A stretch of DNA of 64,000 nucleotides from Anderseniella sp963698275. GTDB lineage: Bacteria > Pseudomonadota > Alphaproteobacteria > Rhizobiales > Aestuariivirgaceae. Below are positions 53,589 to 61,777 of this stretch, in pieces (position 1 is the first letter of the stretch; each line of letters opens with the position of its first letter). A program made the position numbers and the translations under genes. The DNA is taken from assembly GCA_963698275.1 (NCBI GenBank), contig CAVOQE010000001.1, positions 1,054,001 through 1,118,000 on the forward strand, read 5' to 3'. The notes beneath the pieces are model-generated. The model was not told where the DNA came from and made no database searches. It saw nothing but the letters and a program-made list of their open reading frames with translations.

Positions 53589-54443
53589 ATGACCCCATCC
53601 GCCAACAAACCCGCCGGGCGTTTTGTGACCCGTGAACTCGCTGTGCGGATTGCGGCGGCCCTGGTACTTATACCAATTGCACTGCTTGATGTCTGGGCCG
53701 GAAGTGTCTGGTTCGAACTGGGTATTGCGATGATTGCTGCAATCATGGCTGCTGAATGGTGCCGGATGGTCCACCGCGGGTCACAGTTTCAGTTTGCTCT
53801 GCATGCACTGGCGGCAATCGCTGCCGTTTTGGTGGTGTCGCGTTCAGGGGTCGCGATGGCTCTTCAGGTTATTGCAGCGTGCTGGGCCATGAGCCTGATC
53901 GGTGAAGTTTTGCGAAACAGATCCGGTTCGCGCTGGGCCTGGTGGGGAATTCCCTACATCGCGTTGCCCGGGCTGGCCCTGATCTTGATCCGGCAATCGC
54001 CGGAATATGGCCTGTTTGCGGTTTTGTGGCTGTTTGCAGTGGTCTGGAGTGCCGATACACTAGCCTATGTGTTCGGCAGGCTGATCGGCGGGCCAAAGCT
54101 GGCACCGGCAATTTCTCCCAACAAGACCTGGGCCGGACTGGTGGGCGCAATTTCCGGTGGTGTAGTGGCGAGCGCCGCGATGGGGTGGTATGGCGCTCTG
54201 CCCACGGTGTGGCCGCTGCTGGTGGCCGGCGGCGTACTTGCAGTTCTGGAACAGCTCGGGGATCTGTTCGAATCTGCAGCCAAGCGCCGGTTCGGGGTCA
54301 AGGATTCCGGCCGCATCATTCCCGGCCATGGCGGGGTTCTGGACCGGGTCGACGGATTGATATTCGCTGCTGTTGCTGCTGCGGCGTTTGGGTATGCCCG
54401 TGGCGGACACGAAGCCGTGGCCAGCGGGCTTGTGGTCTGGTAA
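53589..54443 (+). CDS. cdsA: Phosphatidate cytidylyltransferase
   Basis: A 284-residue membrane enzyme making CDP-diacylglycerol from phosphatidate and CTP. The CdsA signature appears at the C-terminus as SAAKRRFGVKDSGRIIPGHG and GVLDRVDGLIFA, and SPNKTWAGLVGAISGG lies before it; about seven hydrophobic segments precede. It follows uppS as usual in this gene order. Confidence 0.95.
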   Translation: MTPSANKPAGRFVTRELAVRIAAALVLIPIALLDVWAGSVWFELGIAMIAAIMAAEWCRMVHRGSQFQFALHALAAIAAVLVVSRSGVAMALQVIAACWAMSLIGEVLRNRSGSRWAWWGIPYIALPGLALILIRQSPEYGLFAVLWLFAVVWSADTLAYVFGRLIGGPKLAPAISPNKTWAGLVGAISGGVVASAAMGWYGALPTVWPLLVAGGVLAVLEQLGDLFESAAKRRFGVKDSGRIIPGHGGVLDRVDGLIFAAVAAAAFGYARGGHEAVASGLVVW

Positions 54444-54498
54444 GCAGTGCCCACATCCGCAACTTTCTTTCATGAAACAGGCCCCAGAGTAGCAACAC

Positions 54499-55686
54499 AT
54501 GAGTAAATCATCGGGTAGCAAGACTTTAAGTATCCTGGGATCTTCAGGGTCAATAGGACAATCAACGGTTGATGTCATTCGCAATCACCGGGACCGGTTT
54601 ACGGTCGATGCGCTTGTTGCTAATCGCAATATCGCTCAACTGGCGGCCGATGCGCGTGAGTTCAATGCCAAACTGGCAGTAACTGCTGATGAAACACTGT
54701 TGGGCGATTTGCGCGATGCACTGTCGGGATCCGGCATAGAGGCTGCAGCCGGTGAAGTGGCTGTTATTGAGGCTGCTGCGCGTCCGGTTGATATGGTCAT
54801 GGGCGCGATTGTGGGTGCCAGTGGACTGAAACCGACATTGTCTGCCGTGGAGCAGGGCACAACAATCGCACTTGCCAACAAAGAGTGCCTGGTATCAGGC
54901 GCCGAGGTGTTTACCAGGGCCGCGACTGCTCACAACGCAACCATTATACCGGTGGACAGTGAGCACTCGGCCTTGTTTCAGTGTTTCGAGGAGCACAATA
55001 CGGACTGTGTTGATCGACTGACCCTGACCGCATCCGGCGGCCCGTTCCGCACCTGGTCGATGGAGCAACTGGAGACAGCAACGCTGCAATCGGCGTTGAA
55101 ACATCCCAACTGGTCGATGGGCCAAAAAGTAACGATCGACAGCTCCACCTTGATGAACAAGGGGCTGGAATTCATTGAAGCATTTTATCTTTTTCCGGTT
55201 GCCCTGGAAAAAATCGATGTGGTGGTGCATCCCCAGTCGATCATTCACTCCTATGTCTCCTATGTGGACGGTTCGGTTATTGCCCAGTTGGGCATGCCGG
55301 ATATGCGCACACCTATTGCCTACGCGATGGCTCATCCCGAGCGTATTTCAGCGCCGGTAGAGCGGCTCGATCTGGCACAGATCGGCAAGCTGACATTTGA
55401 ACCGGTGGGCAACGACCGGTTTCCCGCGATTGACCTGGCTCGCTCGGCGCTGGCCAGAGGGGGCAATGCGACAACCATCCTGAATGCTGCCAATGAAATC
55501 GCCGTTGCGGCATTTTTGCAGGAAAATCTGCGTTTTCTTGATATAACGCGGCTGGTAGCTGATACAATCGAGCTGGCTGAGCGCGAAAACATGATTGTGG
55601 CGATGTCTTCACTTGACGATGTGTGGGAAGCCGATTCATATGCGCGCAACAAGGCTGGCGAATTGGCAAGCCGCTTGCACGGTTAA
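54499..55686 (+). CDS. dxr: 1-deoxy-D-xylulose 5-phosphate reductoisomerase
   Basis: A 395-residue NADPH-dependent enzyme, the second step of the MEP isoprenoid route. Residues 8-23 hold the dinucleotide fold (LGSSGSIGQSTVDVI); IPVDSEHSALFQC carries metal ligands and VHPQSIIHSYVSYVDGSV plus GMPDMRTPIAYA line the active site. Its product pathway feeds the UPP synthase encoded just upstream. Confidence 0.96.
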   Translation: MSKSSGSKTLSILGSSGSIGQSTVDVIRNHRDRFTVDALVANRNIAQLAADAREFNAKLAVTADETLLGDLRDALSGSGIEAAAGEVAVIEAAARPVDMVMGAIVGASGLKPTLSAVEQGTTIALANKECLVSGAEVFTRAATAHNATIIPVDSEHSALFQCFEEHNTDCVDRLTLTASGGPFRTWSMEQLETATLQSALKHPNWSMGQKVTIDSSTLMNKGLEFIEAFYLFPVALEKIDVVVHPQSIIHSYVSYVDGSVIAQLGMPDMRTPIAYAMAHPERISAPVERLDLAQIGKLTFEPVGNDRFPAIDLARSALARGGNATTILNAANEIAVAAFLQENLRFLDITRLVADTIELAERENMIVAMSSLDDVWEADSYARNKAGELASRLHG

Positions 55687-55853
55687 GCAGCGTTAAACAA
55701 TGTTGGCACAAGTGCGCGCGGTTTTGTGGCCAGTGCCACGCAGGACACAGGTTTTTGAAACGCGGTATGCGCTGATCAGAAGCTGTCTGGCTTTAAAATA
55801 CTGCCGCAGTTACACGATGAGCGCGCATGCGCCGGATTAACGGAGATTGATTG

Positions 55854-56969
55854 ATGGATTTCGGCGCATTTTTGACCGGTTCTGTGTTTGACGTCGGGCT
55901 GGCTATTGTCGCCTTCATCGGGGTTTTGTCGGTTATCGTGTTCGTGCACGAATACGGGCATTTTAAAACCGCGAGGCTGTGTGGTGTGAAGGTTGAAACC
56001 TTTTCTATCGGGTTTGGCCGGTCGATCGGCGGCTTTGTCGACCGGTACGGCACTCACTGGAAGATCGGCTGGCTGCCTTTGGGCGGGTACGTGAAATTTG
56101 CAGGTGATGCCAATGCAGCGTCCATGCCATCAGAAGAAGCGCAGACCAACTCCAAGCCTGGCGATTTCCACACCGCAGCGCTGTGGCGCAGGGCACTGAT
56201 AGTGGTGGCGGGCCCAATGGCAAACTTTGCACTGGCCATCGTTATTTTCGCATCGATGTTCATGATTGCCGGTATTCCCATTACCCAGCCAAAGGTCGCC
56301 TCTGTAGTGGAAAATTCGGCCGCGTCGAAGGCCGGATTCCTGCCTGGCGACCTGATCACTGAAATCGACGGCCGCAAAATCGAATCGTTCATGGACGTGC
56401 AGCGGATCGTTTCGGTCTCGGCGGGAACGGTAATGGTCTTCAAAGTCGAGCGCGCGGGCGAATCCGTCGAACTTCGCGCCACGCCGGAATCCAAGGAGAT
56501 TGTCGATTCGTCCGGCAACAAGATTCGCATTGGCTTGCTGGGCGTGTCGCGCGGGTCGGATCAGGTGGTTCGGGTTGAAAAACTGGGATTTGGTGCATCC
56601 ATGGTAAGGGCAGTGGATGAAACCTGGTTCATCATCACGCGGTCTTTGGGGTATCTGAAGGGTGTGGTGATCGGAAATGAAGCGCCTGATCAGCTGTCAG
56701 GACCCATCAAAATCGCCCAAATAGCCGGTGAAGCGGCATCAATCAGCCTGCTTGCACTGATTCAATTGTCGGCCCTGTTGTCGGTCTCGATAGGTTTGAT
56801 TAACCTTTTTCCCATTCCGATGCTGGATGGCGGGCATCTTATGTACTATTTTTTCGAAGCGGTAAGGGGCAAGCCGTTGGGCGCGCAAGCGCAGGAATTT
56901 GGATATAAGGTGGGATTCGCGCTGGTTATTGCACTAATGGTCTTCGCGACATGGAATGACTTGACCTGA
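55854..56969 (+). CDS. rseP: RIP metalloprotease RseP
   Basis: A 371-residue site-2 protease. The zinc motif is HEYGH at residues 32-36 in the first membrane helix, the PDZ domain reads VASVVENSAASKAGFLPGDL, and the third zinc ligand lies in NLFPIPMLDGGHLMY near residue 320. It cleaves anti-sigma factors and leftover signal peptides in the membrane. The ATG at 55854 with GGAG upstream was preferred to a TTG one codon before. Only one PDZ domain is obvious, as in many alphaproteobacterial forms. Confidence 0.94.
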   Translation: MDFGAFLTGSVFDVGLAIVAFIGVLSVIVFVHEYGHFKTARLCGVKVETFSIGFGRSIGGFVDRYGTHWKIGWLPLGGYVKFAGDANAASMPSEEAQTNSKPGDFHTAALWRRALIVVAGPMANFALAIVIFASMFMIAGIPITQPKVASVVENSAASKAGFLPGDLITEIDGRKIESFMDVQRIVSVSAGTVMVFKVERAGESVELRATPESKEIVDSSGNKIRIGLLGVSRGSDQVVRVEKLGFGASMVRAVDETWFIITRSLGYLKGVVIGNEAPDQLSGPIKIAQIAGEAASISLLALIQLSALLSVSIGLINLFPIPMLDGGHLMYYFFEAVRGKPLGAQAQEFGYKVGFALVIALMVFATWNDLT

Positions 56970-57139
56970 TTGTGAAGCCATTGGCCTGAAAGATATCTGA
57001 ATTTCGCCTTAAAGGCATGAAAAAAACAGGTACGCAAGGCTTCTAAAACGTTGCAAATCAGCGTAAAACATCGGTATGCTTCTGGCGACGAGTGGGTAGA
57101 GGGTCAGACGCAAATTTTTTTGGGGTAGATAGCTCGTTC

Positions 57140-59506
57140 ATGGGCAATTCGTTAGTCAAAACAGCCAAGCTGATGCTGGCAATGGGGGTTGTGTTGCCGG
57201 CTGCGATGCAGATGGCGGCGCCGCAGGTGGCTCTTGCGCAATCCGTTACCGGCATCATTGTTGAAGGCAATGCACGTGTTGAGCCCGATACTGTTCGGGC
57301 CTACATGCAGTTCAACGCGGGTGAACGGGTGACCGACGCGCAGATTGATGCGTCTGTAAAGGCTTTGTTCCAGACCGGGTTTTTCTCGGATGTGCGGATG
57401 TTCCGCCGCGGGTCTGCGGTTGTGGTTCAGGTCGAGGAAAATCCGCTCGTCAACGAAGTCAAGATCCAGGGCAACGATGAACTGGATGACAAAAAGCTGA
57501 AAGCTGAAGTCAGGCTGAAGGAACGCACGATCTACACCCGTGCACGTGCCCAGCAGGATGCGCAGCGAATTCAGACCCTGTATCGCCGGTCCGGCTATTT
57601 CAACGCAACTGTTACACCACGCCTTGACCCGTTGGGGCAAAACCGCGTGAACCTGGTTTATGTGGTCAATGAAGGGTCTGAAACCGGCATTGAAAGCATT
57701 CAGTTCCAGGGCAATGACGCGTTTTCAGACGGCCAGCTGGCTTCAGTGATTACGACGTCCGAATCCGCCTGGTGGAAGTTTTTCTCGACCACTGATAATT
57801 ACGATCCGGACCGGTTGAACTTTGACAAGGAATTGTTGCGCCGGCACTATCTGAAGAATGGTTTCGCGGATGTGGAGATCGTGTCCGCTGATGCGCAGTT
57901 GCTGCCCGACGGATCCAACTTTGCCGTAGCCTTCGTCATCAATGAAGGTCCCCAGTACACCATCGCCAATGTGGCTGTGAACACCGGCAACACATCGATT
58001 GATCCGGGAGCTCTGCAGGAAGCTGTGCAGGAAACGGTTGGCGATGTCTATGATGCCAGCAAGGTTGACAAGTCGGTAGAACAAATGACGCTGGAAGCCG
58101 GTAAATCCGGCTTTGCATTTGCACGTGCGCGACCCAATATCGAACGTGATCCGGTCAATCGTCAGCTCAGCATCACTTATAATCTTGATGAAGGCCCGCG
58201 GGTTTATGTCGAGCGCATCGATATTGTAGGCAATGTTCGTACCCTGGATGAAGTGATCCGCCGGGAGTTGAACATCGTCGAAGGCGATGCATACAACCGA
58301 ATTCTGATTGACCGCGCGCGCCGCCGTCTGACAGGCCTGGACTTCTTCGAGAAAATCGACATCCGTCAGGAAGAAGGCAGTGCGCCGGATCTTGCGGTTG
58401 TTGTGATTGATGTCATCGAGAAGTCCACAGGCACAATCAATTTCTCTGCCGGTTATTCGACGACAGAACAGGCAATTGGCTCGATCTCGGTCAGTGAGCG
58501 CAACCTGCTCGGTACCGGTAACCAGGCAAGCCTGTCGACGTCCCTGAGTTTCAAACGGCAGTCCGTCAACGCAAGTTATACTGATCCGTACTTCCTGGAT
58601 CGCGATATCTCTGCCGGTGTTGATGTATTCGGCAGCCGTACCGATATCGAGGACGAATCATCCTTTACCACCCAGCAGGTGGGTGGTGCCTTGCGGCTCG
58701 GTACACGTCTGGATGATTACAACTCGATCTTCGGCAAATACTCCCTGACCTATCGCGACATTGAGGTTGGTTCGGTAGAGACAGCTTCGCGGGCAATCCG
58801 CGAATCCGAAGGAACCGATATCATCTCCAAGGTCGGTCTGACCTATGTGTATTCGGACCTGGATCATCCAAGCCGTCCGACTTCCGGTTTCCGGAGCAAG
58901 GTCAATGTTGAAGTTGCCGGCCTCGGTGGCGATGTCGAATGGGGCAAGATTGATGCTTCTGCGCACTATTTCATGCCGTTGCTGTTCGACGGTGTGGTGC
59001 TGAAGGTTGAAGGCAATGCCGGTCACATTGAAGCCTTCCCGGGTGGTGACAAGGTGCCGATCCTTGACCGCTTCTTCAAGGGCGGTGATTCCCTGCGCGG
59101 CTTCGCGCGCTCAGGTATCGGGCCGCGCCAGCGCAACGAGTTTGACGGCGAACTGGATTCACTTGGCGCAGAGACTTATGCCATTGGTACCCTGGAAGTG
59201 ACCTTCCCGCTTGGCCTGCCGGAAGCGTTTGGTCTTGAAGGGTCGGTGTTCTCGGACTTCGGGACAGCATTCGGCGCGCCTGAGAACACCGACGATCCGG
59301 GATGTTTTGACGCCGGAGACGTTCCTCCTGGTGATGGAGACTGCTCAGTTGTCGGTAAAGGTATTGCCTTCCGCGCCGCCGTTGGTGCCGGTGTGATCTG
59401 GCAGTCGCCGTTTGGACCGCTGCGTCTTGATGTGGCCTATCCGATCCTTAAGGAAAGTTTCGACGAGACCGAACTGGTTCGCTTCTCGGTTGGCACACGC
59501 TTCTAG
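57140..59506 (+). CDS. bamA: Outer membrane protein assembly factor BamA
   Basis: A 788-residue Omp85 protein. After a signal peptide (LAMGVVLPAAMQMAAPQVAL) come five POTRA domains (first SVTGIIVEGNARVEPDTVRA) and a C-terminal 16-strand barrel with the GGDSLRGFARSGIGPR lid-lock motif and the last strand RFSVGTRF. It folds and inserts outer-membrane proteins. It follows rseP in the conserved order, but the lpxD gene that normally comes next is absent; a terminator and then fabZ follow. The ATG at 57140 was chosen over longer versions. Confidence 0.96.
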   Translation: MGNSLVKTAKLMLAMGVVLPAAMQMAAPQVALAQSVTGIIVEGNARVEPDTVRAYMQFNAGERVTDAQIDASVKALFQTGFFSDVRMFRRGSAVVVQVEENPLVNEVKIQGNDELDDKKLKAEVRLKERTIYTRARAQQDAQRIQTLYRRSGYFNATVTPRLDPLGQNRVNLVYVVNEGSETGIESIQFQGNDAFSDGQLASVITTSESAWWKFFSTTDNYDPDRLNFDKELLRRHYLKNGFADVEIVSADAQLLPDGSNFAVAFVINEGPQYTIANVAVNTGNTSIDPGALQEAVQETVGDVYDASKVDKSVEQMTLEAGKSGFAFARARPNIERDPVNRQLSITYNLDEGPRVYVERIDIVGNVRTLDEVIRRELNIVEGDAYNRILIDRARRRLTGLDFFEKIDIRQEEGSAPDLAVVVIDVIEKSTGTINFSAGYSTTEQAIGSISVSERNLLGTGNQASLSTSLSFKRQSVNASYTDPYFLDRDISAGVDVFGSRTDIEDESSFTTQQVGGALRLGTRLDDYNSIFGKYSLTYRDIEVGSVETASRAIRESEGTDIISKVGLTYVYSDLDHPSRPTSGFRSKVNVEVAGLGGDVEWGKIDASAHYFMPLLFDGVVLKVEGNAGHIEAFPGGDKVPILDRFFKGGDSLRGFARSGIGPRQRNEFDGELDSLGAETYAIGTLEVTFPLGLPEAFGLEGSVFSDFGTAFGAPENTDDPGCFDAGDVPPGDGDCSVVGKGIAFRAAVGAGVIWQSPFGPLRLDVAYPILKESFDETELVRFSVGTRF

Positions 59507-59567
59507 ACTGGCTGTTGCGAGTTTGATTCAGCTTGTGCCTGCAAGCTGTTGTACCTAATATTTGAAA

Positions 59568-59595
59568 GGCGGCTCCTGCGGGAGCCGTCTTTTTT
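59568..59595 (+). terminator. Rho-independent terminator after bamA
   Basis: GGCGGCTCC pairs with GGAGCCGTC around TGCG (nine pairs including one G-U), followed by TTTTTT. It ends 12 bases before the first possible fabZ start codon. Confidence 0.88.
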
Positions 59596-59607
59596 GTTGT
59601 CAATTTC

Positions 59608-60081
59608 ATGGGGCAAATCATGCCAGACGCGAAGACACTCAGGAGCGCGGACATCGCGCGCATCATGCAGCTTTTGCCACATCGTTATCCGTTTCTGCTG
59701 GTGGACAAGATAATCGACATGGACGGTGACCAGTCGTGCACCGGCATCAAGAACGTCACCATCAACGAACCGTTTTTCCAGGGGCATTTCCCGGCCCGGC
59801 CGGTCATGCCGGGGGTCCTGCTCATCGAGGCCATGGCCCAGACCGCTGGTGCACTGGCGCTGGATCACATGGGGGTTGAGGCAGCAGGCCAGCTTGTCTT
59901 CTTCATGACCATTGACAATGCCAAGTTCCGCAAACCCGTCGGGCCCGGAGATGTGGTGCATTTCCACGTTCAGCAGACCCAGAAACGCGGGCCGGTCTAC
60001 AAATTCTCGTGTGAAGCGAAGGTGGATGGCGTCAAGGTCGCCCAGGCTGACATCGGCGCGATGCTGGCCAGCGACAGCTGA
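59608..60081 (+). CDS. fabZ: 3-hydroxyacyl-[acyl-carrier-protein] dehydratase FabZ
   Basis: A 157-residue hot-dog dehydratase of fatty acid synthesis. It has LLPHRYPFLLVDKIID with the catalytic His and PFFQGHFPARPVMPGVLLIEA with the catalytic Glu. The start is this ATG or the ATG four codons later (59620), which has GGGG before it. In related genomes fabZ sits between lpxD and lpxA; here it stands alone between bamA's terminator and the convergent gltA. FabZ serves phospholipid synthesis as well as lipid A, so its retention does not imply lipid A. Confidence 0.95.
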   Translation: MGQIMPDAKTLRSADIARIMQLLPHRYPFLLVDKIIDMDGDQSCTGIKNVTINEPFFQGHFPARPVMPGVLLIEAMAQTAGALALDHMGVEAAGQLVFFMTIDNAKFRKPVGPGDVVHFHVQQTQKRGPVYKFSCEAKVDGVKVAQADIGAMLASDS

Positions 60082-60106
60082 CCAGCTTTACTCGTTTCAT
60101 GCTCTT

Positions 60107-61408
60107 TTAGTCTTTGCGTTCGGTCACCGGCACATAGCTGCGCTCGGTCGGGCCGGTGTAGAGCTGGCGCGGGCGGCCGATACGCTGGGTCGGGTCCTCG
60201 ATCATTTCCTTCCACTGGGCAATCCAGCCGACCGTGCGGGCAACCGAGAACAGAACGGTGAACATGGATGTCGGGAAGCCGAGCGCGCGCAGCGTGATAC
60301 CGGAATAGAAGTCGATATTCGGATACAGCTTCTTCTCGATGAAATAGGGATCTTCGAGTGCTATTTTTTCCAGCTCACGGGCAACGTCAAGCAACGGGTC
60401 ATCCGTAATCCCAAGTTCGTCGAGCACTTCATGCGCGGTTTTCTGCATGATCTTGGCGCGCGGGTCGTAATTCTTGTAGACCCGGTGACCGAAGCCCATC
60501 AGGCGGAACGGATCGTTCTTGTCCTTGGCACGGTCAATAAACTCCGGAATTCGGTCCACACTGCCGATTTCACTCAACATTTCCAGCGCGGCTTCGTTGG
60601 CGCCGCCGTGGGCGGGGCCCCACAGGCAGGCAATGCCGGCAGCGATACAGGCAAACGGGTTGGCACCCGATGAGCCGGCCAGACGCACGGTCGAGGTGGA
60701 GGCGTTTTGTTCATGATCGGCATGGAGGATGAAAATGCGGTCCATGGCACGGGCCAGAACCGGGTTCACCTTGTACTCTTCACACGGCACGGCAAAACAC
60801 ATGCGCAGGAAGTTGGAGGCAAAATCCAGGTCATTGCGCGGATACACGAACGGCTGACCAATGTGATACTTGAATGCCATTGCCGCGATGGTCGGGATTT
60901 TGGCAATCATCCGGCGTGCCGCGATTTCACGTTGATTCGGATCAGTTATGTCGGTTGAGTCGTGGTAAAACGCTGACATTGCACCAACCACGCCTACCAT
61001 CACAGCCATTGGATGGGCGTCACGGCGGAAGCCGGCGAAGAACCGGTTCATCTGCTCGTGGATCATGGTGTGATAGGTAATCGCGGTTTCGAATTCCTTG
61101 CGCTGAGCCGCGTTCGGCAGGTTGCCGTACAACAGCAGATAGCAGGTTTCGATGAAATCACCGTGCTCGGCCAGTTCGTCGATCGGATAGCCGCGGTACA
61201 GCAACATGCCCGCATCACCGTCAATATAGGTAATGGTGGATTCGCAGCTTGCAGTGGACGTAAAGCCGGGATCAAGGGTAAATGCGCCGGTGCTGGCGTA
61301 GAGTTTGGACACATCAATGACCTCCGGTCCGATGCTGCCCTTGTGGACGGCCAGTTCATAGTCCTTGCCATCCAGGCTGAGTGTGGCGGTGCGGTTTGTT
61401 TCCGACAT
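60107..61408 (-). CDS. gltA: Citrate synthase
   Basis: A 433-residue type II (hexameric) citrate synthase. Catalytic residues lie in LHADHEQNASTSTVRLAGSS, WGPAHGGANEAAL and MGFGHRVYKNYDPRA. It condenses acetyl-CoA and oxaloacetate at the entry of the TCA cycle. The ATG at 61408 is preferred to one seven codons upstream. It is downstream of gltX on the same strand but separated by about 370 bases, so it should have its own promoter. It converges with fabZ. Confidence 0.96.
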   Translation of the reverse strand: MSETNRTATLSLDGKDYELAVHKGSIGPEVIDVSKLYASTGAFTLDPGFTSTASCESTITYIDGDAGMLLYRGYPIDELAEHGDFIETCYLLLYGNLPNAAQRKEFETAITYHTMIHEQMNRFFAGFRRDAHPMAVMVGVVGAMSAFYHDSTDITDPNQREIAARRMIAKIPTIAAMAFKYHIGQPFVYPRNDLDFASNFLRMCFAVPCEEYKVNPVLARAMDRIFILHADHEQNASTSTVRLAGSSGANPFACIAAGIACLWGPAHGGANEAALEMLSEIGSVDRIPEFIDRAKDKNDPFRLMGFGHRVYKNYDPRAKIMQKTAHEVLDELGITDDPLLDVARELEKIALEDPYFIEKKLYPNIDFYSGITLRALGFPTSMFTVLFSVARTVGWIAQWKEMIEDPTQRIGRPRQLYTGPTERSYVPVTERKD

Positions 61409-61777
61409 TTTTTTAATTTCCTCTCGCAAGCGGATAAATTCAAGGCTGCCGAAGCTCCCGAACGGGGTATCAGCCGCCAGATCAATTTCCGGTCAGGTGC
61501 AGCCACCTGTCTGGAAATACTTTGATCGCTTGTAGGGTGTCATGAGCAACTGAAGTGTGTTGAAGAAACACAAATCGCTCTAGCGGGAGATTGTGACAGT
61601 TTGCCCTCAGGTTGTCTGCTTCACAGTTTCCGCCCAGTCACCTTGTCTGCGCTTAACACTGGCGTGTCGTGCTGCAATCTGCAATTTGCAACGTCAGAAT
61701 GCAATGCGCATTTTGTTTACCTTGCATTGCAGCAATTTTCAAGATGCGGGCACGGCGATTGCGCCGGACAAGCCGAA
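61409..61777. other. Intergenic region between gltX and gltA
   Basis: About 370 bases without a gene. It contains a partial repeat element (61524-61581) and must hold the gltA promoter. I see no clear terminator for gltX in it. Confidence 0.5.
61524..61581 (+). repeat. Partial RIME-like element (linker and hairpin 2 only)
   Basis: GATCGCTTGTAGGGTGTCAT then GAGCAAC, TGTGTT-GAAG-AAACACA and TCGCTCT match the linker and hairpin 2 of the copy at 6738 (GATCGCTTCTAAAGTGATAG, GAGCAAC ... GTTGCTCT), with the inner stem replaced by compensating bases. Hairpin 1 is missing. Confidence 0.6.
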
